In this document: one piece after another, positions 22,101-34,100 of the stretch
Layout of the letters: every line of letters starts with the position of its first letter
Position numbering within the stretch: position 1 is the first letter of the stretch
DNA from: Ciona savignyi
Taxonomy: Eukaryota; Chordata; Ascidiacea; Phlebobranchia; Cionidae
Direction of reading: 5' to 3'
Length of the DNA stretch: 64,000 nucleotides
Assembly: GCA_000149265.1 (NCBI GenBank)
Contig: CH002344.1
Location: 248,397-312,396, forward strand
Program-made: the position numbers and the translations under genes
Notes under the pieces: model-generated
Databases searched by the model: none
What the model was told of the DNA's origin: nothing
Seen by the model: the letters and a program-made list of their open reading frames with translations, nothing else

Positions 22101-25100
22101 AGAAAAGAGAATAGGAAGGAGGCAGGATGAAGGAGAGGATTGGAGGACAGGGGGGGTTAAAGGGTTGAAGGAGGAAAGAAGGATGGTGGAGGGGAGGATA
22201 GAAAGAAGGAAGTGAAAAGGGGAATGAATAGAATGTGGGAGGAGGAATAAAGAAACTATGGTGGAATGAAGATTGAGGTGGAAAAAATACTATAGTATGG
22301 AGTAATGTAGATTGTACTAAAATGGAAAAAATACTATCTATACCTACTAGCAAGACCCTCCAAATGTTATAACCCACATTATACATGCAATGTCCGCATT
22401 TTCCCCATTTTAGTATAGCCACATTACTACATTTAACACATTAACAATAAAATATATTGCAAACCTACCTTGATTGAATAATGTGAGTATGGTTTGAGGT
22501 TATTGAGTTGGGCGTTGGTGGTTGTGAGGTGGTGGAGGTTGGATGGGGAGGGTTGGTAATGGTGGCGGGGCATGATCGGCAGTTCTTGTACCCACTCTCG
22601 CATTCCTGGCATGTCACACTGGATATTGGAGAGAAAATATATCAGTTTGTGTTGCAATGTATTAATGAACCAACCATTTACACATAGTAATAGCTCCAGC
22701 AACTCGACTGTGGGCATGAGGTGTCTTACGATACCCGTGGATAAAGCCTGGCTTCCCACCCATCAGGAAATAAATGAACCAACGATCCACACAATGTAAT
22801 AGCTCCAGCAACTCGACTGTGGGCATGAGGTGTCTTTCAATAGCCATGTATAAAGCCTGGCTTTCCACCCACAAGGATATAAATAAACCAACCATCCACA
22901 CACTGTAATAGCTCCAGCAACTCGACTGTGGGCATGAGGTGTCTTTCAATAGCCATGTATAAAGCCTGGCTTTCCACCCACGAGGATATTAATGAACCAA
23001 CCATCCACACACTGTAATAGCTCCAGCAACTCGACTGTGGGCATGAGGTGTCTTACGATACCCGTGGATAAAGCATAGCTTCCCACCCACGAGGATATAA
23101 ATGAACCAACCATCCACACACTGTAATAGCTCCAGCAACTCGACTGAGGGCATGAGGTGTCTTACGATACCCATGAACAAAGCCTGGCTTCCCACCATTT
23201 ATCATCCAAATATTGTAATAGCTTCATTGAATCAGCTTCGGGCATTAAGTGTTTTATTATACTATCGAACACAGCCAATCCAAGAATATATGAATGAATG
23301 ACCCAACTGTTGAATTCCCCAATGACAATAACATCAAATAAAAAACAACAAACCTGTAAAATATGTCCGATCTGTCACCAGTTATAACCGGTTCCATCCA
23401 GTTCATTGAAACGGAAGTTTTGTTCAATGTAAAGGTGATATTCTTTGGCTGGGATGGTGTCCCTGGGTTTAAAACAACCTTTAATTCCATTCTTCTATCT
23501 CAACAAGTATGCAGACATAATAGAAGCAATAACAATAGGGGGTTAACATTCCATGAATACAGAACAGCCCGGCCCGGGTTACAGCAATGTTAGGCCGACA
23601 TATTAAGTTTCTAATTCCTACAGCTGTTGTAGGATCGGGTAAACCGAGATTCTTTAAACAGTTGAACAAAAACAACAATAAGAATGTAAGGAATGTGGAT
23701 CTGTGCTTCCCATTCACACAAATCTTGTCTATGTATGGTAAGCTATCCGGTAAAGGTAAACTGGACGTCCATATCTGTACTGTTAATCATCAAATACCAA
23801 GATGGTTAAAATACAAATACACTGTATGAATACACACTGTACAAATGCACATAGAAAGTAAACATTGTATGTAGAAGGCTGTGTGTACTTATGGATATGT
23901 CGCAAAGCACTGTGTAGGTTACACTAAGCGTAGGATTCCTATGTAAGCGTTGGAGCAATGCTATTTTAGGGACGCTTACAGAGGCAGGAATTATTACACC
24001 ACCATTTACAACAAAGCACATTTCAGCGAGGAAATCGTGCGTAAAGTCACTTTGTTGTCAGAAATATAACAAAAGATAATGGGGCTTTTGAGCTTTGAAT
24101 ATTTTTAATTTAAAACTACTGATATGTCAAAAATACTGTATCATATTAAAAAATGTTTATTTTTTTAAGTTTTTTTCTTTGTGCTAATATTAGTATTTAT
24201 AAAATTTGTTTAAATGTCAAAGATCCATATTATAATAAAGCAGTGTTTGTGTGAAAACTATTGAAAGTTGATTTGATATCAAAATCGGGCCGAGAAAAAT
24301 TTGGGAGCTAGGTTTAAGCAATTGTGAGTCCAGGGCCCATCGGGCATGACAATATGGGTCCTGATTTTGAGTTTTATCCATTTCCTACTTTCAACCGAGG
24401 CCCACATGTAGTAGGACAAATACCCCAGTAGTACACGTTGTCTATCAAATATCCACTCACTGGAACAAGCTTGGTGTATTGAGTCCCCATCAGCTCGATA
24501 GTAACCATCCACACATGAACAATGATCTGCCCCTATGCTCCTAGTCAAGCTATGTGCGGGGCAGGCCTGGCATTGTATGTTCCCATTCTCTGGTTTGTAA
24601 GAGCCCACACTGCAACCTGCAAAAAATTTTAATTAAATTTTCTGAAATAATTTCTTAAAAATGGACATAATATTTTATCAGAAAACATTTATTGTTAAAA
24701 ACTGTGTATATGAACTTACCGATTTATAAAAAAAAAGTTTTTGATTTAAAAAAAATAGGCTTTATTAAAAATTAATTTTTATTTTGCATTTTAAATAGTA
24801 TAAAAGTGATAACAATTATTTTACAATATGCTTAATTCAGGGTATTTTCCGATATTGCCCAAATAACGATGCCAACGCCCTTTTGCTTATTGTCACACAT
24901 TCCAAAAGGTTCAGATGATTTAAAACATCCTTCCAGAAAATAAGGTCCCCTTATGAATTGAATAAATACAAACTAATAATTCGTCCTTTAGGGAAAACAT
25001 AACATCCTATTCAATATACAAACTTGTCATTTTTTTAACTAAACTTATAATACTTTTAAAACCAATACTAAAGTTATTATAATGGTATAAAAGCGTATTG

Positions 25101-28100
25101 GTTTTAAAGCAGAAATGGCCGTTTTCTTCTTAAATTAAGAGTTACACTAATGTGAATCGCTAATATTGATTTTAAATTACTTTTCCCACCATCTAAATGA
25201 CCTTTTATCAAGTTTGCGCCACATCAAACAGTTAAAAGGGTTATTAAACCTGGAATAAATCGCTGATCGTAGATCTACTTTCACCATATTGATTTACAAT
25301 TACATTTAATGTGCGTGCGCTGCTTTTAAGTAGTTGATCAGTGATGTTTGAACTTAAACTTGGTTAAATGGCGTGCACACTACGAGATCACTGCGGTGAA
25401 GTTACAGACGGGTTCACTTCCTAGAGATTGCGAGAATCGACCGCAGTTTACAGTACGGATTAGCGCGAGTGATCCAATCTAAAACACAGGTACATTACAT
25501 TCTTGCGGCCGTGTTAATGCGCTGTATGTTCACATAATAATGCCCTTTGTATGCGCAAGTATACGGTCACAGTAGTGATTATAATATCGTTCGTCACATT
25601 GGCTGATATTATATCGGTGTTAATAACCAGTTGGACACACCAGATTTCCTTCGCCGGGCCGTGGCCTAGGAAAAGTGTCTACAGTTGCGTAACAAATACA
25701 ATTGTTTTATAGTCTGCAGTTGGCTAGGTCTAACCCAGAGGTCGGCAACCTTTTGCACTTAAAGAGACATTTTAACCGATATTCTACAAAATAAAAATCA
25801 CTGGGAGCCGCAAAACTATTCGTATTTCCGCAGTAAAAAGAAAGCAACACTATGTAAGATAATGGGTCAATCATTGCCTTTCGAATTTGACCGACGTGAT
25901 TACCATGCTAGACAGTATTGCTCCTTAACTTTAACCCTAAATGTTAAACCAACAGTCCTAAGTCTAGCTACAAGTATGTCGACATGTGTAGTCGTCAGAT
26001 AATTGTGTTTTAATGTACATCGTCTCGCTTTATTCGAAACAAGTGACTGTTTAACTTTCATTTACATGTTATTATTTCAAAAGTCCCTAAGAAAAAAGGG
26101 TTATTTGTCTAATTCCAAAGTACAAAAGAGACGGAAAGCAAATTCATAAAACAGGACGTTTAGGTTAATAATTAAACAGTCGATTCATAAAAAACCGCCC
26201 ACGCGAAATATATTGAACAGCGTTACTAATATAAGATAGCTTAACATGTATTACGCACCATATTGTCGAAATATCTGGAAATATGTAATAACGATAGCCT
26301 TTTACAGAATTGCCGTTTTTACCACAAAAATGTTCGATACGCTTTGCGGGGCGTAAAGCATTGCGTTGTAATGTCGGTGCGGAAAACTTGAAATTGAATC
26401 TGACTTTTCATATTGAAACCTTGCGAATAAAGCACGATTTCAATATCATTCAATCACTTCAAAATTAGGCACAAATTTCGCTTTTGCTTTCATTATGTAT
26501 ATTGACTTTACATTTCACCGATTGTTTTTATTATTCAGTCATTTTATATTGAGAAACGAAAGATGACGTAAAGATAAAGAAGAATGCGTTCGCCTTGGGG
26601 TGCGGCGGTGTTATTGTATGTATGAACTTCGATTGAACGCAAAATAACCTAAGTAACTTGCTCAACACTTGAACATGGCCTTGGGCGCCACGGTACTCGT
26701 TCGTCAGTGTTAAAACGGCGAGAAGCATTCAACATTGGATTACCTCATGCGAGAAATATGTGAAAATCGTATTTCGACATGGATTGGTTCCAGTTAAAAG
26801 CCTTGTTTGCCAACCGCGGATTAAAGGGTTCCTAAGGTCACGAGTTATTTATTAATGTTTTGGAAATCCAGAGTTAAATCTTTCGAAAATTCAAAATATT
26901 AACAAGCGTGAAGAAATCAATAATATTTTGCTTGCCACAATGTCAGGTTTGGCAAAGCCTGTGAGCAGAGATATGCATCGCCGGTATTTTGACCGAAAAT
27001 TTCAAAACACATTTTGATCGATACAGCCTCCTAGCCACAACAAATATAAAACAAGCTCAACCCAATTAAGATTAAGTCTACACCTTGGATAGATGCCAAA
27101 ATTAAACGCTCGCAAAAATTGAAAATAATATCGAGGTAGAGTGTAATAATGTTGCTCTAATCTCCCCGAAACTTTCAAGTCCCGCACGAATGATTCAATA
27201 TTAGTTGATCGTCTATTACAGTGTACTCCCGCTGGCTATACACCAAAGATTAAATTATTTCTCGAGGCCAAAGACGCCCGTTCTGTTTCGCTATAAAAAT
27301 ATCATAAAAGCCACTATGACGTAATAGACGCATGGAAATATTTACCCGATATGATCATGAAAATTGCGAAAAAGTCGGAAAAATGTTTAACGGAAAAAAA
27401 GGTTTAACGTTTTTTTTTCGGAATACCAGCATAGTGATCGGCGAACGTGACAAAAGTGCGGAATAAAAGGCTTAATTGGCGTGTTTGACAGGTTTTACCT
27501 ATAAATTCAATCCTTCCGACGTATTCCGTGCAAGTAAACCACGGTAAATATTTGCCCAGCAGCAGGTGAATTAATTGAACAAATTTGCCAGGTGTTTGGA
27601 AGGTATCGGCACCGAAAGGAGCTAATAAGCGCCCGGCGTTGATTAGTATTATGCGGCGACCCGAATCGAAAAAAACTTGTAAATAATTGTAGTGGGGGGA
27701 TTGTGTCTGGATAGCACAAGTCTAAATCAGTGCTTCGCAACCTTTTTTACTCGAACACATTAAGAAACTTACTTAATTTTGACGGAAGATTGCTTTATCT
27801 AATAAGTGTCTGATAAATGTAATATTCAAATTTGCAAAATCTATTTTTTTATTTTGTGAAAACTGTGTTATTATTTTCCTGCGGCACACCTAGCATTGTC
27901 TTGTGTGTCGCGGCACACTGGTTTAATATAACTGCTGGTTTAAATATTGCGGCACACTGGTTTAATATAACTGCTGGTTTAAATATTGCGGCACACTGGT
28001 TTAATATAACTGCTGGTTTAAATATTGCGGCACATTGGTTGCGTAGCACTGGTTTAAATAACCGATGTTGCATTAACCATTCTGAACTTTGGTCGATTGT

Positions 28101-31100
28101 GAAATGTGAGATAAATCTGATCGTTATGTATGAAACGTGTCAATTAGGCGAGATAGCACGCGAAAACATACGACAAAACACACAAGCATGTTGCAGATAA
28201 CTTATAATGCAGTTAAATGAAGGCTAGAATACAGCCAACTCGAGATTAATGTGCTATTAGAACATTTGAACAGTTACCACATAATACATTAGCGCGTTAT
28301 AACCTTGGCTTAAGAACAAATAGGTAAATCAATGTAATTCGACCATGCTTGTGATTTTAATTATTTATAAGGTATGTGTGTGCTCTTAATATATCTAAAG
28401 ATTGGATTATCGACACCTATGTGGTTTAATTTTGAAATAAACGTTGTGGACGCCACATTTATAATAAATTAAGTAACAGTTCTACAGATAAGGAATCTAT
28501 TACAACTTGTATGAACATAATACTGCCATAATTCCCTCGCCATTTAATTAGTCACCGGCGTTAAGCTTCATGCTTAGTTAAAACTACGGTAAATTCGATT
28601 ACAATAAGGTTACCTGCTGTTAAAACAGGAATTTTCTAGGATTTTTCAATAGAAATCTTTAAAAATAAATGTATGAATGTATGATTTGCGCTTTCGAGGA
28701 ATCTTCAAAACATAAATACGCTTGGCATTTATTCAATAAATGGGTTGTGTATCTGATTGGTTTGGATTATCGACACCTATTTGGTTTAATTTTGAAGGAA
28801 TGTTTTGTCGGGAACACATTTATACGGAATCAACACAACTAATATGAGCTTAATCCTCCCTTAGTTTTCTCGTCATTTAATTACGCCTCGGCGTTAAGCT
28901 TCAGGCTTAGTTAAAAATACTTTTAAATTCGATTACAATAAGGTTACCTGCAGTTAATTTACAGGATTTTTCTAGAAATGTCCAAAAATAAATATATGAT
29001 TGTGTCTTTCGAGAAATCTCCAAAACATAATACGCTTGGCATTTATTCAATACATGGGTTGTGTATTTGCTGCGATATTGATTTTAATTTTGCATCGGAT
29101 TATTTTATTTTTGAACGCGAATTATCATGGATTTTAGCGAACGCTTTACGAGACGGTGAAAAGATAAATGGCGACGTAATCTGTTGTCAAATTTGGTCAA
29201 TAGCAAGTTAGTATTAATTACTACTGGCTATTGAGAATAGTTTGGGAATTTACCAGCGCTGGATTAGTTTACAGCGATTTCAAATCAGACAACAAAATCT
29301 TGGCTTAACTCCAAGCTTAAATGCTGGATCGCCAAGACGTCGATTAAATAGGGAGACACATAACACTGGCCGGATGCCAAGTGGACAATGTCCGATAATA
29401 ATGGAATATCGGAACTAGAAGATAAATATATGATATGCGCACTATCAAATGGCTAAAATATGAAAATAGGTGAATTTATTAATATTTACGAGATTAAGAC
29501 TACTTCCTACTAACCCACTATACCAGCATTTAGGTAAACGACAGAGCCGTCTATTATTAATTTTCTTATTTTTTTACATTTAAGCATTATATTTGAATAG
29601 TAAAATAAAAGAAACAGGTAATTGTTGCAGTTTAAACATTTTGTTTTCACCATGGATCAGGTATCGTTTGTTATTGAAATAAACCCACCTAACCTTAGGG
29701 CGGTGCTAACTTATATTGCTCAATAATGGAGCAATTTACGATAATTCGTTCAAATTAAATTGAAATTAAATAAAGGAGCCTCGCAAGCGTAGTAAATCAG
29801 TCGCTTTAAGTCAAAACAGACCAGCTGACAAAACGTGCAAAATCAGCAAATATTTCGCATTCTCGACAAATAATATTTGCTGTGACGACATAATGGGTGA
29901 CTGCAACTAGTAAGCGGTGCTTTTCATCAAAGTATTTGTTGGATGTTCACTATACACAAACTGTGCTTCCACATAAAAGTATTACAGCGGTTGGAATTTA
30001 TAAAGTTCGTGCCTGTCGTTAAAACAAGTCGTGAACTTCGCCGTTTTTTCTTTTAACCCGAAGCGCAGAGTATAGAGTTGTTGGATATTTTAAGCAAGAA
30101 ATATAAAGTCAATGTTTTCGTTTTATACCAATTAAAAACTATTTCAAAAGTTATTATTTCGTTTTCAATCCGATTAGTTCTTTTAACCTGTTATAGCTGT
30201 AGCGTTTCAGCACAATTTTTTAAATTAGCCTCGTGTTTTGCTGACAACACAAAGTAAGTAATCTTTTTAAAGATTGGCGCCGAAATTAATAGAAAATCAG
30301 GCAATCAAATAATCAACGAAGCGCTGGAAATAATGGGAATTCTGCGCAAAGTCAAAAGACGGGAAGAATTTAAATTAGCGGCATAGAAATAAAAATGAAA
30401 CTTTGCATTAAATTTTGTGGCCGTCGTTCGTAATACTCTGCCATTTTGGACTCAAGAAATGACCCTGTTTTTTTATGGGTTTGTTCATTTTACAAACAGC
30501 TTGGAAGTTTAACGCAAAACGAAGTAAAGGTTATTGTTATTCTTCGTGACTTTCGTGTTAATATTACTTCCGCCAACTATAACGTCCATCCGCTTTTGTA
30601 ACTCGAATGAAAGTATTAAATATCCGGTTTGGTGGTAGATTTAAACAAGAAAGCAAAGCTTGTGATTTAAATGCGATCGTATATCAAGTGTTAAATGCGT
30701 TCGGGTTATAATAAGTCAGCGTCTAGGGAATATTATGACGTATGGCAAATAGACAAGAAAATTGATTACAAGGCAAAACACGGAAAACACTGATAAAGAT
30801 TGCAATGGCCCATGCATTTCCCACTTTGGACAGTCATACATTACAATACGTTTGTTATTCCAATGTATTTCGTCCGGCCGTGTAAGACAAACCTAGCACG
30901 GCGCAAAACTCATTCAATCCTTCTTACCTTGGCACGTAGTTAGTTCTTCGTTTGGTTGGTAACCAGCTCGACAGTGGCACGAACCAGTCGGTACTCTCCA
31001 TTCACCGTAGCTGTTGCACCGGTACTTTGGAACTGTAGGGGGGGGGGGGGGGGTTGTTTCAATTATAATGTGTCGCTTACCGTGTATTATACAGTGGAAA

Positions 31101-34100
31101 AATTAAAAAAAATACCTACCTGCATTAAATGCAAAAAACAACCTAAATATAGAAAATAAGGTAGCTAAAGTTCATATAATACAATATACACGGCAACGGC
31201 AAACACTTAATGCAAAAAATGTAAAAATCTGGTAACCAAAATTTAACGACAGTGGAAAAAAACGATATTTTTAGGAACAATATAAAATAAAATTGTCACA
31301 AAAAGTGTTTTGGAAAATACAGTTATTTCTGGAAAATACACAGTTTTTGATTGAATTGTTGGCCTCTTACAACAACAAAAGAGAATAAGAATAATATAAT
31401 CGTGGTGTTTACACAGGTAACTATGGAATAGCTTATCATGGTTGGGGGTTTGGAATGCGGGCTGAACTCAACCGATTCGCGTGGACACACAGGGCGGATA
31501 TTAATACTTCTGAACTCGACAAACCAAACAAGATAAGAAAGATAGATTTCTTTACGTTCGTTGAATTTATGATCGTTGGTTATATCAAAGCGAGGTATTT
31601 TATTACATTACACAATAATCAAAATACTAACCTAAGGGGTGGGGAGTAGCGGTTGTTATTACATGTATATATTGTTAAGGTAAATATTGCTATGTTAAGT
31701 TTTCATTTACATTTTTATTGTTAAATTTTCATTTCATTTTTAAAGCAAATATATCTATATTTAATTTTTGTTCACAGGTGTATTATTGGTGATACAGTGC
31801 TTTCAGTGGTGTGTACTGCACACTTAAGGGTGTAACAAAATTATTAAAATATGTATCACTGTAGTAGGGTGTACTGGGGCGTACAACATACCTTAAAACA
31901 ATATAGCAAATAAATGTTTTCTGGTTTCACTGTATCAATATAAAATGACAGAACTAGATTCTGACTTGATTGTACTTTTCTGTTGTGAAGACCGTGTGTA
32001 CAAGTTTAAGCAAAAGTTTCAAAAATTTCTAATTTATTTTTTCGATTTCAAAAAAGGTTGACAAGCACTGGTGTAAAATATACTTAATATTGGTTGTAAT
32101 GTAGAAACTATAGTCAACATACCTTCGTTGTTAGAGTATACGGAGTTGGAGACGCATTTGCCGGATTGCGCAACGAGCGACGCGACTTCACCCCCTGATA
32201 AGGTCCTCGAGAAATAAGCGAGGTTGTGCGTGGTCTCAGGGCAGTAATAATAATACAACTTGAGACTCATCAACGACATGCATGCTCCTTGGTCCTGGGC
32301 TGCCACGTAGAACCCTCGCCTGTGGGGTTGATGTGTTAGTGGGTCGGTACAACGGTTGAATACCAGGATAGAATGTTCATGTTTATCTCCGTGAATGGGA
32401 AACTAAGGGGATTAACACACGGGCAATCGTCAGATCACCTCGTGCCCACTGTTGGGTTACCGGTGCTATGTTGTTAGTGATATTGCATGGAATTCAATAA
32501 TACACTGCAACATAAAAATGTCAAATATAAAGTTACAACTACCATACCATTTCCATTTCATATTGACCTATTGGATAGTGCCAAAACCACATTAATACCA
32601 ATTAAATGTAACGCACTGTAATAACTCCATAAAAGCCGACTTAGGGCATAGGTTTTGTAACAATTGGCTTTATATCGAACAAACCTCATTCTTAAGGTTA
32701 ATCCCATCCCAAGAGGACCATACGATCCTCACGCCAGAGTTGGAGATTACGTCATATAGCGATTACGTCATACCTTGATAGCGGACTGATCACCAAAGTC
32801 TTCCTGTTTATCCCCTCAGCACCTACAGTGCTCGAGTCAAATCGTTCCCCTGCAGCTAGCGTGTCGATCTTGGTATAGGGGTTTTCCCTCCACGGTGGGA
32901 AAGTGCTGGTAGCGATGTCAGCGGAGGACTGGTAGTAATACAGCGCGAATGTTTCTCGACATTCCTCGCATTTCATCACGGAAAACTCAATGTCCATGTA
33001 AACGCGTTGAGCCGATCTAAAGGGGAGGTTTATAACATAAGCTGCAATAATGCTTTGTTTGTAGTCTGGACTCCCATACTGGGAGTGGTATTAAACAATC
33101 AGTAAGGGCTATGGGAGTGGGAAAGTGCAGGATAAAAGTCTTATTAAAGATTGAACCCATGATGGGCTCGTCCCTAAGACTACCTTTAAATATAATTCGG
33201 TATATGTATCGGTCGTGTTAACCATTCGGCCACCCTACTGTACTTTTTTTCTTCCAATAAGATGGATTTGCATGCACGCTTAAGTCCGAGCTGACATATC
33301 TTCATTTGTCATAAGTAAAAGTGCGAGCACGTTCACTGTAATGAAGAAACGTCTATCCGTCGACACGCAAGCGTGTATGATTCGGTCTATTGCGTAGCCC
33401 CTTAACCATTATGTTAGCGTCGCCCATATACCCATACTACCACTTATACCATGGGCACGGCGAAGGGAACAACGCGTGTTTTCCAAGTGAGAATATAGCG
33501 ACCATGAATCAACCGAAGTGTGTCATGAAAGACCGATCACTCGAAGATAAAGATGCAATCGCCCCGATTACGTCACAAATTCACAAAAACTCAAAGGAGG
33601 GAAAGAACACACAAGAGACCTGTCGCGTCCATCGCTCTTTTCTCTCTTTGACGCTCGGTCGTTAGCATACGCGATATGTTAGTCACCCTTGGAGATCGTG
33701 ATTCACGGCAAAACTTACCTTGCGTCAATAAATGGCGACCGAACCCAGTTATCTTGTTCCTCTTCGTCCACATTGCACACTTGGTGGTATCTTATCGTGT
33801 TTCCGTTGACGTCACGTCCGCTTAGTTCTTCCCACTACCAAGTACAGACGAGTTAATCGGATTGATTTACCTTGGTTGATTTTTTCATCGGGCTAAGTTT
33901 TGAACCATAAATGGGCTTTTAGGGCCATGTTATACATCATTTTGTACATGCATAGGCCCGTTAACCATTCGGCCACACGACCGTACAGAACTACAAAACG
34001 CTGACTTAAAATCAAGAGTAGGCGGTTTTAAACCGTTCTATACAAATTGATAATATTGATGAACCTGGTAAAATTGTTTGATTGGGAAACCACGACCCAA

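Noticed and set aside
21661..22422. 253-residue minus-strand open frame, Ser/Pro/Leu-rich
   Set aside because: Polypyrimidine composition artefact in an Eph intron; only its end overlaps a real exon, and in a different frame from the one used by Eph.
25735..25830. Complete hAT element starting CAGAGGTCGGCAACC
   Set aside because: No matching inverted end or target duplication found nearby; only one degraded end remains.
28978..29211. 77-residue plus-strand frame in the Eph intron
   Set aside because: It starts inside one copy of a duplicated non-coding block and is not open in the other copy.
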